Source of the DNA: Nocardioides palaemonis
GTDB taxonomy: Bacteria; Actinomycetota; Actinomycetes; Propionibacteriales; Nocardioidaceae
DNA length: 64,000 nt
Direction: 5' to 3'
NCBI RefSeq assembly: GCF_018275325.1
Contig: NZ_JAGVQR010000004.1
Location: 496,001-560,000, forward strand
The position numbers and the translations under genes are program-made. How positions within the stretch are numbered: the stretch's first letter is position 1; every line of letters starts with the position of its first letter. Below the pieces are notes generated by a model. It was not told where the DNA came from. It saw only the letters and a program-made list of their open reading frames with translations, and did not search any database. Below, in pieces: positions 50,718-59,561 of this stretch.

Positions 50718-51632
50718 TCATTCCACGAGGTCGAGCCCGAGGTCGAGGACGACCACGGAGTGGGTGAGGGCGCCGACGGAGACGTAGTCGACGCCGGTCG
50801 CGCCGATCCGTGCGGCCCGCTCGAGGGTGATCCCGCCGCTGGCCTCGAGCGGCACGCGGCCCGCGGTGCGGCGCACGGCCTCGGTCATCGTCGCGTCGTC
50901 CATGTTGTCGAGCAGCACCCGTTCGGGCAGCTCGGGCAGGGCGAGCAGCTCGTCGAGCTGGTCGAGGGTCGTCACCTCGACCTCCACCGGCAGGCCCGGG
51001 TAGCCGGCGCGGATCGCCGCGAGCGCGGGCAGCACCCCGCCGGCGGCGATCACGTGGTTGTCCTTCACCATCGCCATGTCGGTGAGGCCGAAGCGGTGGT
51101 TGACCCCGCCGCCGCAGCGCACCGCGTACTTCTGGAGCGCCCGCAGGCCGGGCAGCGTCTTGCGGGTGTCGAGGACCCGCGTCGGCGACCCGGCGAGCGC
51201 CTCGACCCAGCGGGCCGTGGCGGTGGCGACGCCGGACAGGTGGCAGGCGAGGTTGAGCGCGGTGCGCTCGGCGACGAGCAGCTGCCGGGTCGGGCCGGCC
51301 ACCCGCATCACCACGTCGCCGCGCGCGGCGCGGGTGCCGTCGGGCACCCGGTGGGTGACCTCGGTGCCGAGGAGGTGGAAGACGACCGCGGCGACGGCGA
51401 GCCCGGCGACGACGCCGTCCTGGCGCGCGGCGAGCACGGCCTCTGCGGTGGCGTCCTCGGAGATCGTCGCCCAGCTGGTGGGGTCGGGCGGCCCGTCGGG
51501 GAGGTCCTCGGCGAGCGCGCGCCGCACGACGTCGACGACGTACGCCTCGTCGAGCCCGGCGGCGGCCAGGTCGTCGCGCACGTCGGCGGGCAGGTCGGTC
51601 GTGTCGGCGCTCAGGTGGGAGGGGGCGCTCAT
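50718..51632 (-). CDS. nadC: Nicotinate-nucleotide pyrophosphorylase (carboxylating)
   Basis: NadC turns quinolinate and PRPP into nicotinate mononucleotide. The 304-residue protein has LNLACHLSGVATATA, VLDTRKTLPGLRALQKYAV, VKDNHVIAAGG, VEVEVTTLDQ and LEASGGITLER, covering the quinolinate- and PRPP-binding residues. ATG at 51632 overlaps the nadB stop (ATGA). Confidence 0.94.
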   Translation of the reverse strand: MSAPSHLSADTTDLPADVRDDLAAAGLDEAYVVDVVRRALAEDLPDGPPDPTSWATISEDATAEAVLAARQDGVVAGLAVAAVVFHLLGTEVTHRVPDGTRAARGDVVMRVAGPTRQLLVAERTALNLACHLSGVATATARWVEALAGSPTRVLDTRKTLPGLRALQKYAVRCGGGVNHRFGLTDMAMVKDNHVIAAGGVLPALAAIRAGYPGLPVEVEVTTLDQLDELLALPELPERVLLDNMDDATMTEAVRRTAGRVPLEASGGITLERAARIGATGVDYVSVGALTHSVVVLDLGLDLVE

Positions 51633-53362
51633 GCGGGGACCTCGGTGGTGGAGGGATCGGTGGAGGGGGCGTGGGTCCACTCGACGCGGACGGTGCCTCC
51701 CGGCTCGAGCCAGCAGTCGACGTGGCCGGCGCGGGTGTCGTCGCGGTCCGGGAAGTCCTCGCGCCAGTGCGACCCGCGGGTCTCGGTGCGGAGCGCGGCG
51801 GCCTCGGTGAGCGCGGTGCTGACCGTGACCAAGTTGGTGGTCTCCCAGGCCGGCGGGCCGACCTCGGGGTCGCCGTGCTCGAGGGCGGCGAGGACGTCGA
51901 GGGCCTCGGCGAGGCCGTCGGCGTCGCGCAGCACGCCGACCCGCGCGGTCATCACGTCCTGCAGCTCGCGGCGCCGCTCGCCGGAGACGAGGCCCTCCGC
52001 GCGCTCGTCGTCGGCGGGCTCGGCCCAGGGCCGCAGCTCGGCGGGCAGCACGTCGGCGATCCGGCGGGAGAAGACCAGGCCCTCGAGGAGCGAGTTGGAC
52101 GCCAGCCGGTTGGCGCCGTGGACGCCGGAGCAGGCGACCTCGCCGGTGGCGTAGAGCCCGGGGACGGTGGTGCGACCCCAGAGGTCGGTGGCGACGCCGC
52201 CCGAGGCGTAGTGCTGCGCGGGCGCGACCGGGATCAGCTCGGTCACCGGGTCGACGCCGTGCTCGCGGCAGACGCGGAGGATCGTGGGGAAGCGCCGCTC
52301 CCAGAATCTCGTGACGATCGCTTCGCGATCTCCTCGATCACCGCCGCTCGCTTCGCTCGCTCCCGTCCCGAGGTGTCGCGCGTCGAGCCACATGTGCGGC
52401 CGGCCGGTCTCGAGCATCCGGCGGGTGATCGCCTTCGCCACCACGTCGCGCGGCGCGAGGTCGGCGAGCTCGTGCTGGCCCTGCATGAAGCGGGTGCCGC
52501 CCTCCTCCGGCAGCGCGTCGACGAGGAACGCGCCCTCGCCACGCACCGCCTCCGAGATCAGCGGCTGCTGGCCCTGCGAGTCGGGCCCGAGCCACATCAC
52601 GGTGGGGTGGAACTGGACGAACTCCAGGTCGCGCACCCGGGCGCCCGCGCGCATCGCGAGCGCCATCCCGTCGCCGGTGGACACGCTCGGGTTGGTGGAC
52701 TGGCTGAACACCTGGCCCAGCCCGCCGGAGGCGAGGACGACCGCCCGGCAGTGGACCGCGCCGACGCCGTCGTGCTGCCCCTCGCCGAGGACGTGGAGGG
52801 TGAGGCCGGCGACCCCGCCGGCGGGGGCGCGCAGCAGGTCGACGGCCAGCGCGTGCTGGACGACCTCGATCGCGGGCGCGCGCTCGACCGCGGCGATGAG
52901 GGCACGCTGGATCTCCGCGCCGGTCGCGTCGCCGCCGGCGTGCGCGATCCGGTCGCGGTGGTGGCCGCCCTCGCGGGTCAGGGACAGCTCGCCGTCGGGG
53001 TGGAGGTCGAACTGCGTCCCGAGCGCGATCAGCTCGCGCACCGCCTCGGGCCCCTCCGTCACGAGCACCCGCACGGCGTCGACGTCGCAGGCCCCGGCGC
53101 CGGCCACGAGCGTGTCGCGCTCGTGCTGCTCGGGGGTGTCGCCCGGCCCGAGGGCGGCCGCGATGCCGCCCTGCGCCCACTGCGTGGACCCCGCGGCGAG
53201 CACGTCCTTGGTGACGACCAGCAGGCGCAGCCCCGGGTCCGCCGCGTGGATGCGCAGCGCGGCGGTGAGCCCGGCGATGCCGGACCCCACCACCACGACG
53301 TCGGCGCGGGTCGTCCAGCCGGGGGCCGGGGCGCGCAGGCGACCGGGCAGGCTCTCGCTCAT
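51629..53362 (-). CDS. nadB: L-aspartate oxidase, with an in-frame repeat insertion
   Basis: NadB oxidises L-aspartate to iminoaspartate for NAD synthesis. The 577-residue protein has the FAD site VVVVGSGIAGLTAALR (23-38), DVLAAGSTQWAQGGIAAA, the active-site stretch HYASGGVATDLWGRT and LASNSLLEGLVFSRRIA. Between LDARHLG and FWERRFPTIL about 20 residues (roughly 331-352; GASEASGGDRGDREAIVTR) are inserted compared with the short spacing usual in this family. That stretch is encoded by a family A hairpin repeat. The quinolinate synthase NadA is not adjacent. Confidence 0.92.
   Translation of the reverse strand: MSESLPGRLRAPAPGWTTRADVVVVGSGIAGLTAALRIHAADPGLRLLVVTKDVLAAGSTQWAQGGIAAALGPGDTPEQHERDTLVAGAGACDVDAVRVLVTEGPEAVRELIALGTQFDLHPDGELSLTREGGHHRDRIAHAGGDATGAEIQRALIAAVERAPAIEVVQHALAVDLLRAPAGGVAGLTLHVLGEGQHDGVGAVHCRAVVLASGGLGQVFSQSTNPSVSTGDGMALAMRAGARVRDLEFVQFHPTVMWLGPDSQGQQPLISEAVRGEGAFLVDALPEEGGTRFMQGQHELADLAPRDVVAKAITRRMLETGRPHMWLDARHLGTGASEASGGDRGDREAIVTRFWERRFPTILRVCREHGVDPVTELIPVAPAQHYASGGVATDLWGRTTVPGLYATGEVACSGVHGANRLASNSLLEGLVFSRRIADVLPAELRPWAEPADDERAEGLVSGERRRELQDVMTARVGVLRDADGLAEALDVLAALEHGDPEVGPPAWETTNLVTVSTALTEAAALRTETRGSHWREDFPDRDDTRAGHVDCWLEPGGTVRVEWTHAPSTDPSTTEVPA
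52307..52343. repeat. Hairpin repeat family A copy inside nadB
   Basis: TCTCGTGAC, then hairpin GATCGCTTCGCGATC (52316-52330), then TCCTCGATCACCG: the same frame as the intergenic copies with a third stem sequence. The element keeps the nadB frame open. Confidence 0.75.
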
Positions 53363-53371
53363 CCGGGCAAC

Positions 53372-53788
53372 CTATCGAGCCAGCGCGTCGCCCCGCCGCA
53401 GGGTCTCGTCGCCGAAGGTCTCGGCGGGGTCGAAGCCGGTGCCCATGATCGCGTTGTCGGCGTCGACGAAGACGACGTGCGGCTGGTGCTCGCGCGCCTC
53501 CTCGGTGGTCATCTGGCCGTAGGCGATGAGGATCACCACGTCGCCGGGGTGGACCAGGCGCGCGGCCGCGCCGTTGATCCCGATCACGCCCGAGCCGCGC
53601 TCGCCGGCGATCGTGTACGTCTCGAGGCGGGCGCCGTTGGTCACGTCGACGATGTGCACGAGCTCACCGGGCAGGAGGTCGGCGGCGTCGAGCAGGTCCT
53701 CGTCGACCGTCACCGAGCCGACGTAGTGCAGGTCGGCCTGGGTCACGGTGGCCCGGTGGATCTTGGACGTCATCATGGTGCGCAGCAT
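53372..53788 (-). CDS. panD: Aspartate 1-decarboxylase
   Basis: PanD makes beta-alanine for pantothenate. The 138-residue proenzyme has the self-cleavage site Gly24-Ser25 in YVGSVTVD, exactly at the canonical position with this ATG, and [15 protein letters not shown] residues ([16 protein letters not shown]). Ser25 becomes the pyruvoyl group. Its ATG shares one base with the panC stop (TGATG). Confidence 0.95.
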   Translation of the reverse strand: MLRTMMTSKIHRATVTQADLHYVGSVTVDEDLLDAADLLPGELVHIVDVTNGARLETYTIAGERGSGVIGINGAAARLVHPGDVVILIAYGQMTTEEAREHQPHVVFVDADNAIMGTGFDPAETFGDETLRRGDALAR

Positions 53789-54726
53789 CAGCCGCTCCTC
53801 TCACTGGTGGTCGAGGCCGCAGGTGCGGTCCCCGCCTGGCGCGCATCGGGGGTGATGCGGTCGAACACGATCGGCAGGTTGTCGATCAGCCGCGTGCTGC
53901 CGAGGCGCGCCGCGACGAGGATCCGCCCCTCGCCGCGCTCCGGGGGCTCACCCAGGTCGACCGAGGTGAGCGCGAGGTAGTCGAGCTCGAGGGCCGGCTC
54001 CTCCTTGAGGACCGCCATGGCCGCCCACCGCGCGGCGGGCACGCCGTAGGCCGCCCGGTCCTGCGCGGCGCGCAGCGCCCGGCTCAGGACGGTCGCGGCG
54101 CGGCGCTGGTCGGCGTCGAGGTACGCGTTGCGGCTCGACAGCGCCAGCCCGTCGGGCTCGCGGACCGTCTCGGCCCCGATCACCTCGATGCCCAGGCAGA
54201 GGTCGCTGACCATCCGGCGGACCAGGGCGAGCTGCTGGTAGTCCTTCTGACCGAAGACCGCGACGTCGGGCCGGACCAGGCCGAAGAGCTTGGCGACCAC
54301 GGTCAGCACGCCGTCGAAGTGCCCCGGCCGCGACTCCCCGTCGAGGATCGTGGCGAGCGCGCCCGGTGCGACGGTGACGCCGTCGTGCACCGACTCGTGG
54401 CTGAACCCGCCCGGGTACATCTCCTCGACGGCGGGGGCGAAGACCACGTCGACGCCCTCGGCGGCGCAGACCTCGAGGTCGGCGTCGAGGGTGCGCGGGT
54501 AGCGGTCGAGGTCCTCGGTCGGGGCGAACTGCATCGGGTTGACGAAGATGCTCGCGACGACCGGGCCGTCGGCCGCGGCGCGGGCCGTGCGGAAGAGGCT
54601 GGCGTGGCCGGCGTGGAGCGCCCCCATGGTCGGCACGAACGCCACGCGCCGGCCCGTACGTCGGGCGTCGGCGAGCAGCGCGGCGAGCTCCTCGCGAGTG
54701 CTCGCGAGGACGGGGCCCGAGGTCAT
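53788..54726 (-). CDS. panC: Pantothenate synthetase
   Basis: PanC joins pantoate and beta-alanine with ATP. The 312-residue protein has [16 protein letters not shown] with the HXGH ATP motif, [36 protein letters not shown] and [15 protein letters not shown] with the KMSKS-like SSRN. ATG at 54726 overlaps the DUF2520 gene stop. Confidence 0.94.
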   Translation of the reverse strand: MTSGPVLASTREELAALLADARRTGRRVAFVPTMGALHAGHASLFRTARAAADGPVVASIFVNPMQFAPTEDLDRYPRTLDADLEVCAAEGVDVVFAPAVEEMYPGGFSHESVHDGVTVAPGALATILDGESRPGHFDGVLTVVAKLFGLVRPDVAVFGQKDYQQLALVRRMVSDLCLGIEVIGAETVREPDGLALSSRNAYLDADQRRAATVLSRALRAAQDRAAYGVPAARWAAMAVLKEEPALELDYLALTSVDLGEPPERGEGRILVAARLGSTRLIDNLPIVFDRITPDARQAGTAPAASTTSERSG

Positions 54727-55631
54727 CGCGGGTCGGTGCCCGCGTTGACGAACGCCTCGGCGGCGTCGAGGACCTGGAGCATCTTCTGCGCGCGGATCGG
54801 CAGCAGCCGGCCGTCGGTGGCGGCCCGTCCGAGGGTGGCGTGGGCGAGCGCGAGGTAGGACGGCAGCGTCTGCGGGGCGTTCGCGAGCAGGTCGGCGACG
54901 TGGGCGCGGACCGTCTCGACGTCACCTCGGACGATCGGTCCGGTCAGGGCGGCGTCACCGTGGCCCAGGGCGTTGTCGAGGGCCGCGGTGAGCAGCGGCC
55001 GCAGCGTCGCGGCGGGGTCGTCGGCGCCGGCCGCGGACAGGATCTCCATCGCCTCGGTGACGAGGGTGACGAGGTGGTTGGCGCCGTGCGCGAGGCCGGC
55101 GTGGTAGAGCGTGCGTCGGTCCTCCGGGACCCACATCGGACGCCCGCCGAGGTCGGCGACGAGCCGCTCGGTCAGCTCGCGGTCGTCCTCGTCGGCGGTC
55201 ACGCCGAAGACGCAGCCGGCGAGGCGCGGCAGGTCGACCGCGGTGCCGGTGAAGGTCATCGCCGGGTGCATCGCGATCGTCCGGGCGCCGAGCGCGCGGG
55301 CCGGCGCGAGGACCGCGAGGCCGTGCCGGCCGCTGGTGTGCACCACGACCTGGCCCGCGCGGATGGCACCGCTGTCGCTGAGCACCCGCACCACGTTGGC
55401 GAGCATGTCGTCAGGAACGGTGAGCAGCAGCAGGTCGCTGGCACGCGCGACCTCGGTCGGCTTGAGCACCTCGACGCCGGGGAGCAGCGCCTCGACCCGG
55501 CCACGGGAGGCGTCGGACTCACCGGCGGCGGCGACCACGTCGTGGCCGGCGTCGCGGAGTCCGCGGGCGAGGACGGCGCCGACGCGGCCGGCTCCGATCA
55601 CGCCCACGCGGAAGGTGCGGTCGTACGTCAT
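54723..55631 (-). CDS. Rossmann-like and DUF2520 domain protein
   Basis: 302 residues: N-terminal Rossmann domain (RVGVIGAGRVGAVLARGLRD) and C-terminal DUF2520 domain (LYHAGLAHGANHLVTLVTEA, IVRGDVETVRAHVADL), a fold close to 6-phosphogluconate or ketopantoate reductases. Its place at the head of panC-panD suggests it could supply the ketopantoate reduction step, but that is inference. ATG at 55631 has GAAGAG upstream. Confidence 0.85.
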   Translation of the reverse strand: MTYDRTFRVGVIGAGRVGAVLARGLRDAGHDVVAAAGESDASRGRVEALLPGVEVLKPTEVARASDLLLLTVPDDMLANVVRVLSDSGAIRAGQVVVHTSGRHGLAVLAPARALGARTIAMHPAMTFTGTAVDLPRLAGCVFGVTADEDDRELTERLVADLGGRPMWVPEDRRTLYHAGLAHGANHLVTLVTEAMEILSAAGADDPAATLRPLLTAALDNALGHGDAALTGPIVRGDVETVRAHVADLLANAPQTLPSYLALAHATLGRAATDGRLLPIRAQKMLQVLDAAEAFVNAGTDPR

Positions 55632-55763
55632 GGTGGTGACCTCTTCGTTTCAGTCCCTCGCGGGTACCGATCTACTGCGATCAACACCGAGCCTACGCCC
55701 GCCGATTCCGGGCCGTCACCCGCCGCAGGGGGTGACGCGCGCCACTCCCCGGCCCCGGGCGGG

Positions 55764-56429
55764 TCAGCGCCGCAGGATCCGGCGGGCGGCGGTGTTGCCC
55801 GCGAGCTGGCCGACCTGCACCAGGGCGACGATCACGACCACCGCGGTCCACGTGACGACGGTGTCGAACTGGCGGAAGCCGTACTGCAGCGCGAAGTTGC
55901 CCAGCCCGCCGCCGCCGACGACGCCGGCGATCGCGGTCATGTCGACGATCGCGACGAAGACGAACGTGTAGCCGAGGACGAGGGGACCGAGCGCCTCGGG
56001 GATGACCACGGTGCGCACGATCCGAGCCCGGCTGGCACCGACCGAGCGTGCCGCCTCGATGACGCCGGGGTCGACCGTCACCAGGTTCTGCTCCACGATC
56101 CGGCTGATGCCGAACATCGCCGCGACGGTGAGCGCGAAGACGATCGCCGGGTTGCCGATGCCGGTGCCGACGACCACCCGCGCGAGCGGCTGGACGGCCG
56201 CGATGAAGATGACGAACGGGATCGGGCGGAAGAAGTTGACCAGCACGTTGAGCACCACGTGGACCGGACGGCTGGCGTAGAGCCCGCCGCTGCGGGTGAC
56301 GTAGAGCGCGAGGCCGAGCAGCAGCCCGAGCAGCCCGCCCATCGTCAGCGTGAGCGCGACCATGTAGAGGGTCTCCCACGCCGCGGTCCAGAAGAGCGGC
56401 CAGAGCTGGCCGATGTTGCTGTCGCTCAT
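55764..56429 (-). CDS. metI: Methionine ABC transporter permease MetI
   Basis: 221 residues with five predicted helices and the binding-protein-dependent permease motif EAARSVGASRARIVRTVVIP. The layout and its partner genes identify it as the D-methionine/methionine importer permease. ATGA overlap with metN. The 130 bp above it toward DUF2520 holds nothing recognisable. Confidence 0.9.
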   Translation of the reverse strand: MSDSNIGQLWPLFWTAAWETLYMVALTLTMGGLLGLLLGLALYVTRSGGLYASRPVHVVLNVLVNFFRPIPFVIFIAAVQPLARVVVGTGIGNPAIVFALTVAAMFGISRIVEQNLVTVDPGVIEAARSVGASRARIVRTVVIPEALGPLVLGYTFVFVAIVDMTAIAGVVGGGGLGNFALQYGFRQFDTVVTWTAVVVIVALVQVGQLAGNTAARRILRR

Positions 56430-57454
56430 CGCTGGAGCTCCTTCACCGGGACGAGCGCCCGTACGTCGTCGAGGGCGGCGTCCACCGCCCCCGCCTCGCC
56501 GTCGAGGGCGAGGGTCAGGTTGCCGAAGGTGTCGCCCTGCACCTCCTCGATCCCGCCGTAGACGAGCTCGAAGCGCACGCCGTGCCGCAGCAGCAGCGCG
56601 AAGACGTCGCTCTGGCGCACCGCGTCGCCGCGGAAGGCGAGCTTGACGAAGCGGCCCGGGTGGCGCGCGTGCAGCGCGGCGAGCGCCTCGGCGTCGGGCT
56701 CGTCGTCGACGACGGTGCCGACGAAGCGCCGGGTCACGGGCTGCTGCGGGTCGGACATGACCTGGAGGACCGGCCCCTCCTCCACGACCCGACCCGCCTC
56801 CATCACGACGACGCGGTGGGCCAGGCTGCGGACCACGTCCATCTCGTGGGTGATCACCACGATGGTGATGCCGAGCTCGCGGTTGACCCGCCGCAGCAGT
56901 GCCAGCACCTCCTGCGTGGTCTCCGGGTCGAGTGCGCTCGTCGACTCGTCGGCCAGCAGCAGCCGGGGGTTGGTGGCGAGCGCGCGGGCGATGCCGACGC
57001 GCTGCTTCTGGCCGCCGGAGAGCTCCTCGACCTGGGCGTGCGCCTTCTCGGCGAGGCCGACGAAGTGGAGCAGGTCGGAGATCCGCTTGTCCCGCTCGGC
57101 CTTCGCGACGCCGGCCACCTCGAGCGGGTAGGCGATGTTGCCCCACACCGTGCGCGAGCGGAACAGGTTGAACTGCTGGAAGATCATCCCGATCCCGAGT
57201 CGGACCTCCCGCAGGTCGCGCTCCTTGAGCCCGGTGATCTCGCGCCCCGCGATCCGCACGCTCCCCGAGGTCGTGGTCTCCAGCGCGTTGACCAGCCGCA
57301 CCAGGGTGGACTTGCCGGCGCCGGAGTAGCCCACGATGCCGACGATCTCGCCCTCCTCGACGCTCAGGTCGACCCCGCGGATGGCCTCGACCGGTGCGCG
57401 GCCGCGTCCTCCGGGGAACGTCTTGTGCACGTCGGTCAGCTCGACGATCGGCAT
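56426..57454 (-). CDS. metN: Methionine ABC transporter ATP-binding protein MetN
   Basis: 342 residues: Walker A GYSGAGKST (42-50), signature LSGGQKQRVGIARAL, Walker B LLLADESTSALD, and a C-terminal NIL domain (about 265-340) that binds methionine and shuts the transporter when the cytoplasmic pool is full. It energises MetI. 27 bp separate it from metQ. Confidence 0.93.
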   Translation of the reverse strand: MPIVELTDVHKTFPGGRGRAPVEAIRGVDLSVEEGEIVGIVGYSGAGKSTLVRLVNALETTTSGSVRIAGREITGLKERDLREVRLGIGMIFQQFNLFRSRTVWGNIAYPLEVAGVAKAERDKRISDLLHFVGLAEKAHAQVEELSGGQKQRVGIARALATNPRLLLADESTSALDPETTQEVLALLRRVNRELGITIVVITHEMDVVRSLAHRVVVMEAGRVVEEGPVLQVMSDPQQPVTRRFVGTVVDDEPDAEALAALHARHPGRFVKLAFRGDAVRQSDVFALLLRHGVRFELVYGGIEEVQGDTFGNLTLALDGEAGAVDAALDDVRALVPVKELQR

Positions 57455-57481
57455 GGGGCTCCTCCCTCCGCTCCGCCGGGA

Positions 57482-58420
57482 CTACTGCTGGGCGAGGGTG
57501 TCGGCCTCGACCTTGTCGAGGGCGGTCTGCAGCTCGTCCTGCGGGACCTTCACCAGCTCGGCGGTGCCGCCCGACACGTCCTGCACGCCGTCGAGCACGG
57601 CCTGGGTGTCCTGGTAGATCTCGACGAGCTTGAGCAGCGTCGGGTCGTCCCGGTCCTCGGCGCGGACCGCGAAGACGTTGACGTAGGGCAGCGCGGTGGG
57701 GTCGGCGGCGTCGTCGGTCGCGAGCGCGTCGTCGAACTCCAGCCCGGCCTTCTCCACGAAGTCGTTGTTGACGATCGCGGCGGCGACGTCGGGCAGCGAG
57801 GTCGGGGTGAGGTCGGCCTTGATCGCCTTGACCTCGACGCGGGACGCGCCCTGGTCGATGTCAGCGAGCGTGGAGTAGATGGTGCCGCCGTCCTTCAGCG
57901 TGATCAGGCCGGCCGACTGGAGGATGAGCAGGCCGCGGGCCTGGTTGCTGTCGTCGTCGGGGACGACCACGGTGTCGCCGTCCTGGATCTCGTCGACGGA
58001 GTCGTACTGCGTGGAGTAGAGGCCGAGCGGGTAGATCGCGGTCGACCCGAGCGGCACGATGTCGCCGTCGTTGGCGGCGTTGTACTCGGCCAGGTAGACG
58101 AGGTGCTGGAACTGGTTCACGTCCAGCTCGCCCTCGGCGAGCGCCGGGTTGGGCTGGGTGTAGTCGGCGAAGTCGCGGACCTCGAGGTCGATGCCCTCCT
58201 CAGCCGCGGCGTCCTCGAACGTCCGCCAGTACGGGTCGCTGGCGCCGACCGTGCCGAGCACGACCTTCTCGCTGCCGGCGCCGGCAGTGGCGTCGGCGTC
58301 GTCCCCGCGGGTGAGGAACACCGCGGCGACCACGGCGAGGACCACCACGACGGCGGCCGCCACGAGGAGCGGGGTGCGCCGCGAGGAGGGCGGGGCGATC
58401 TGCGGGAGCTGCTCGGACAT
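57482..58420 (-). CDS. metQ: Methionine-binding protein MetQ with membrane anchor instead of lipobox
   Basis: 312 residues of the NlpA/MetQ family: VVLGTVGASDPYWRTFEDAA, VRDFADYTQPNPALAEGELD, VNQFQHLVYLAEYNA and VVVPDDDSNQARGLLILQSA cover the methionine pocket. Most homologs are lipoproteins, but here residues 16-37 are a hydrophobic helix with no cysteine, so it is probably held by an uncleaved N-terminal helix. ATG at 58420 starts a 14-residue cytoplasmic tail. Confidence 0.9.
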   Translation of the reverse strand: MSEQLPQIAPPSSRRTPLLVAAAVVVVLAVVAAVFLTRGDDADATAGAGSEKVVLGTVGASDPYWRTFEDAAAEEGIDLEVRDFADYTQPNPALAEGELDVNQFQHLVYLAEYNAANDGDIVPLGSTAIYPLGLYSTQYDSVDEIQDGDTVVVPDDDSNQARGLLILQSAGLITLKDGGTIYSTLADIDQGASRVEVKAIKADLTPTSLPDVAAAIVNNDFVEKAGLEFDDALATDDAADPTALPYVNVFAVRAEDRDDPTLLKLVEIYQDTQAVLDGVQDVSGGTAELVKVPQDELQTALDKVEADTLAQQ

Positions 58421-58523
58421 GGCGTGGGGCCTTTCGTCGTACGTCGTCGAGTGCAGGGCGGTCGGCCCGCGCGTGGGGGCGCCGCTCAAAAAACACTAAT
58501 CGAATCGACTAACAACAGTTTAA

Positions 58524-58566
58524 TCGCGGCGGCCGCAGTCGGCTGGAACCCGACGGCACGCCGCGA
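58524..58566. terminator. Long GC hairpin above metQ
   Basis: TCGCGGCG (58524-58531) pairs perfectly with CGCCGCGA (58559-58566), with an inner GTCGG/CCGAC stem. The adjacent AT-rich stretch (58487-58523) carries TTAGTCGATTCGATTAG, an imperfect palindrome that may be the metQ promoter or operator. I see no SAM riboswitch in this 190-bp gap. Confidence 0.45.
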
Positions 58567-58575
58567 CCATCCGGG

Positions 58576-58595
58576 GAGGCGATGTGAACCGCCTC
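58576..58595 (-). terminator. Hairpin after the glycosyltransferase gene
   Basis: GAGGCG (58576-58581) pairs with CGCCTC (58590-58595) across 8 nt, 16 bp below the stop of the gene at 58611. No T-run. Confidence 0.4.
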
Positions 58596-58610
58596 ACGAC
58601 GGGGCAACCC

Positions 58611-59561
58611 TCAGGCGCGCAGGTGCAGCTTGGCGTGGTCGGGGTCGTCGACGACGAACGGGCGCGGGGCGCGCGGCAGCCACGTGTGGGTGACGTGGTC
58701 GACGACGTGCACGCCGTCGGGCGCGACGATCTCCACCACGCCCTCGGGGACCTCGCCGTCGTGCAGCGCGTTCCAGACCAGCCACTCGCGCCGCTTGCGC
58801 CGGTTGCGGATCGAGGTGGCGAACGACTCGGGGTTGGTCCAGTGGGCGAACTCGTCGCCGTCGAGCCACTTCAGCTCCACGCAGAGGCCCTGCGGGAGGG
58901 CGAACATCTCGATCCGGTCCGGCGTCGTGCGGATCTCCCACTCCGGCGCCTTGGTGTAGACGTAGTCGGGGCTCATCGGGAAGCCCCACTCCTCGATGTT
59001 GCGCAGGCCCAGGTCGAGGAACGCGCGACGGTCCGACTCGATGTAGAGACCGTGGCGCGGGAAGCGGATCACGGCCTCGGCCATGCCGACCTGCCACGAC
59101 AGGTCGGACATCGACACCTCGCCCTCGGTCGTGAGGACCATGTCGCCGTCCCACTTCCACGAGTAGCGGGTGCGGACGTGGGAGAAGCACCAGTTGTAGA
59201 AGTAGGCCAGCGAGTGCACCGAGCGCTCGTTGACCGCCAGGTGCTCAGCCCCCGCGCGGGCCACCTCGAAGGGGTACTCCTTCAGCGTGAACCGGTCGGC
59301 GAGGCCGTGTGCGGCGGCGACCCGGAGGGCCTCCTCGCCGGTGCCGTCGTCCGAGCCGTTGTCGACCAGCAGGACGTGGTCGCAGGCCCGCAGCAGCGGC
59401 GGCAGCACGAACCGGAGGCCGGGAGCCTCGTTCTTGACCCGCAGCACGGCGGTGGCCCCGCGCCGCAGCCCGCCGGGCTGGTTCCACGGCCACACGATGT
59501 CGAAGTCGGTGTGGCCCTCGAGGTTGGTGAGCCCGTGGCCGGCCCCGACGGGGACGCTCAC
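58611..59561 (-). CDS. Glycosyltransferase family 2 protein
   Basis: 316 residues with a GT-A fold: VLRVKNEAPGLRFVLPPLL, VLLVDNGSDDGTGEEAL and SWKWDGDMVLTTEGE with the metal-binding DGD. Acceptor and donor unknown; the neighbouring sulfotransferase suggests a sulfated surface glycan or glycolipid. GTG at 59561 overlaps the sulfotransferase stop as GTGA. Confidence 0.85.
   Translation of the reverse strand: MSVPVGAGHGLTNLEGHTDFDIVWPWNQPGGLRRGATAVLRVKNEAPGLRFVLPPLLRACDHVLLVDNGSDDGTGEEALRVAAAHGLADRFTLKEYPFEVARAGAEHLAVNERSVHSLAYFYNWCFSHVRTRYSWKWDGDMVLTTEGEVSMSDLSWQVGMAEAVIRFPRHGLYIESDRRAFLDLGLRNIEEWGFPMSPDYVYTKAPEWEIRTTPDRIEMFALPQGLCVELKWLDGDEFAHWTNPESFATSIRNRRKRREWLVWNALHDGEVPEGVVEIVAPDGVHVVDHVTHTWLPRAPRPFVVDDPDHAKLHLRA

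Noticed and set aside
49836..52154. Plus-strand frame of about 770 codons opposite coaX, nadC and nadB
   Set aside because: Antisense to three confidently identified genes, with composition typical of a shadow frame.
58421..58610. SAM riboswitch before metQ
   Set aside because: No recognisable SAM-I, SAM-II or SAM-IV core could be read; only hairpins and an AT-rich stretch.
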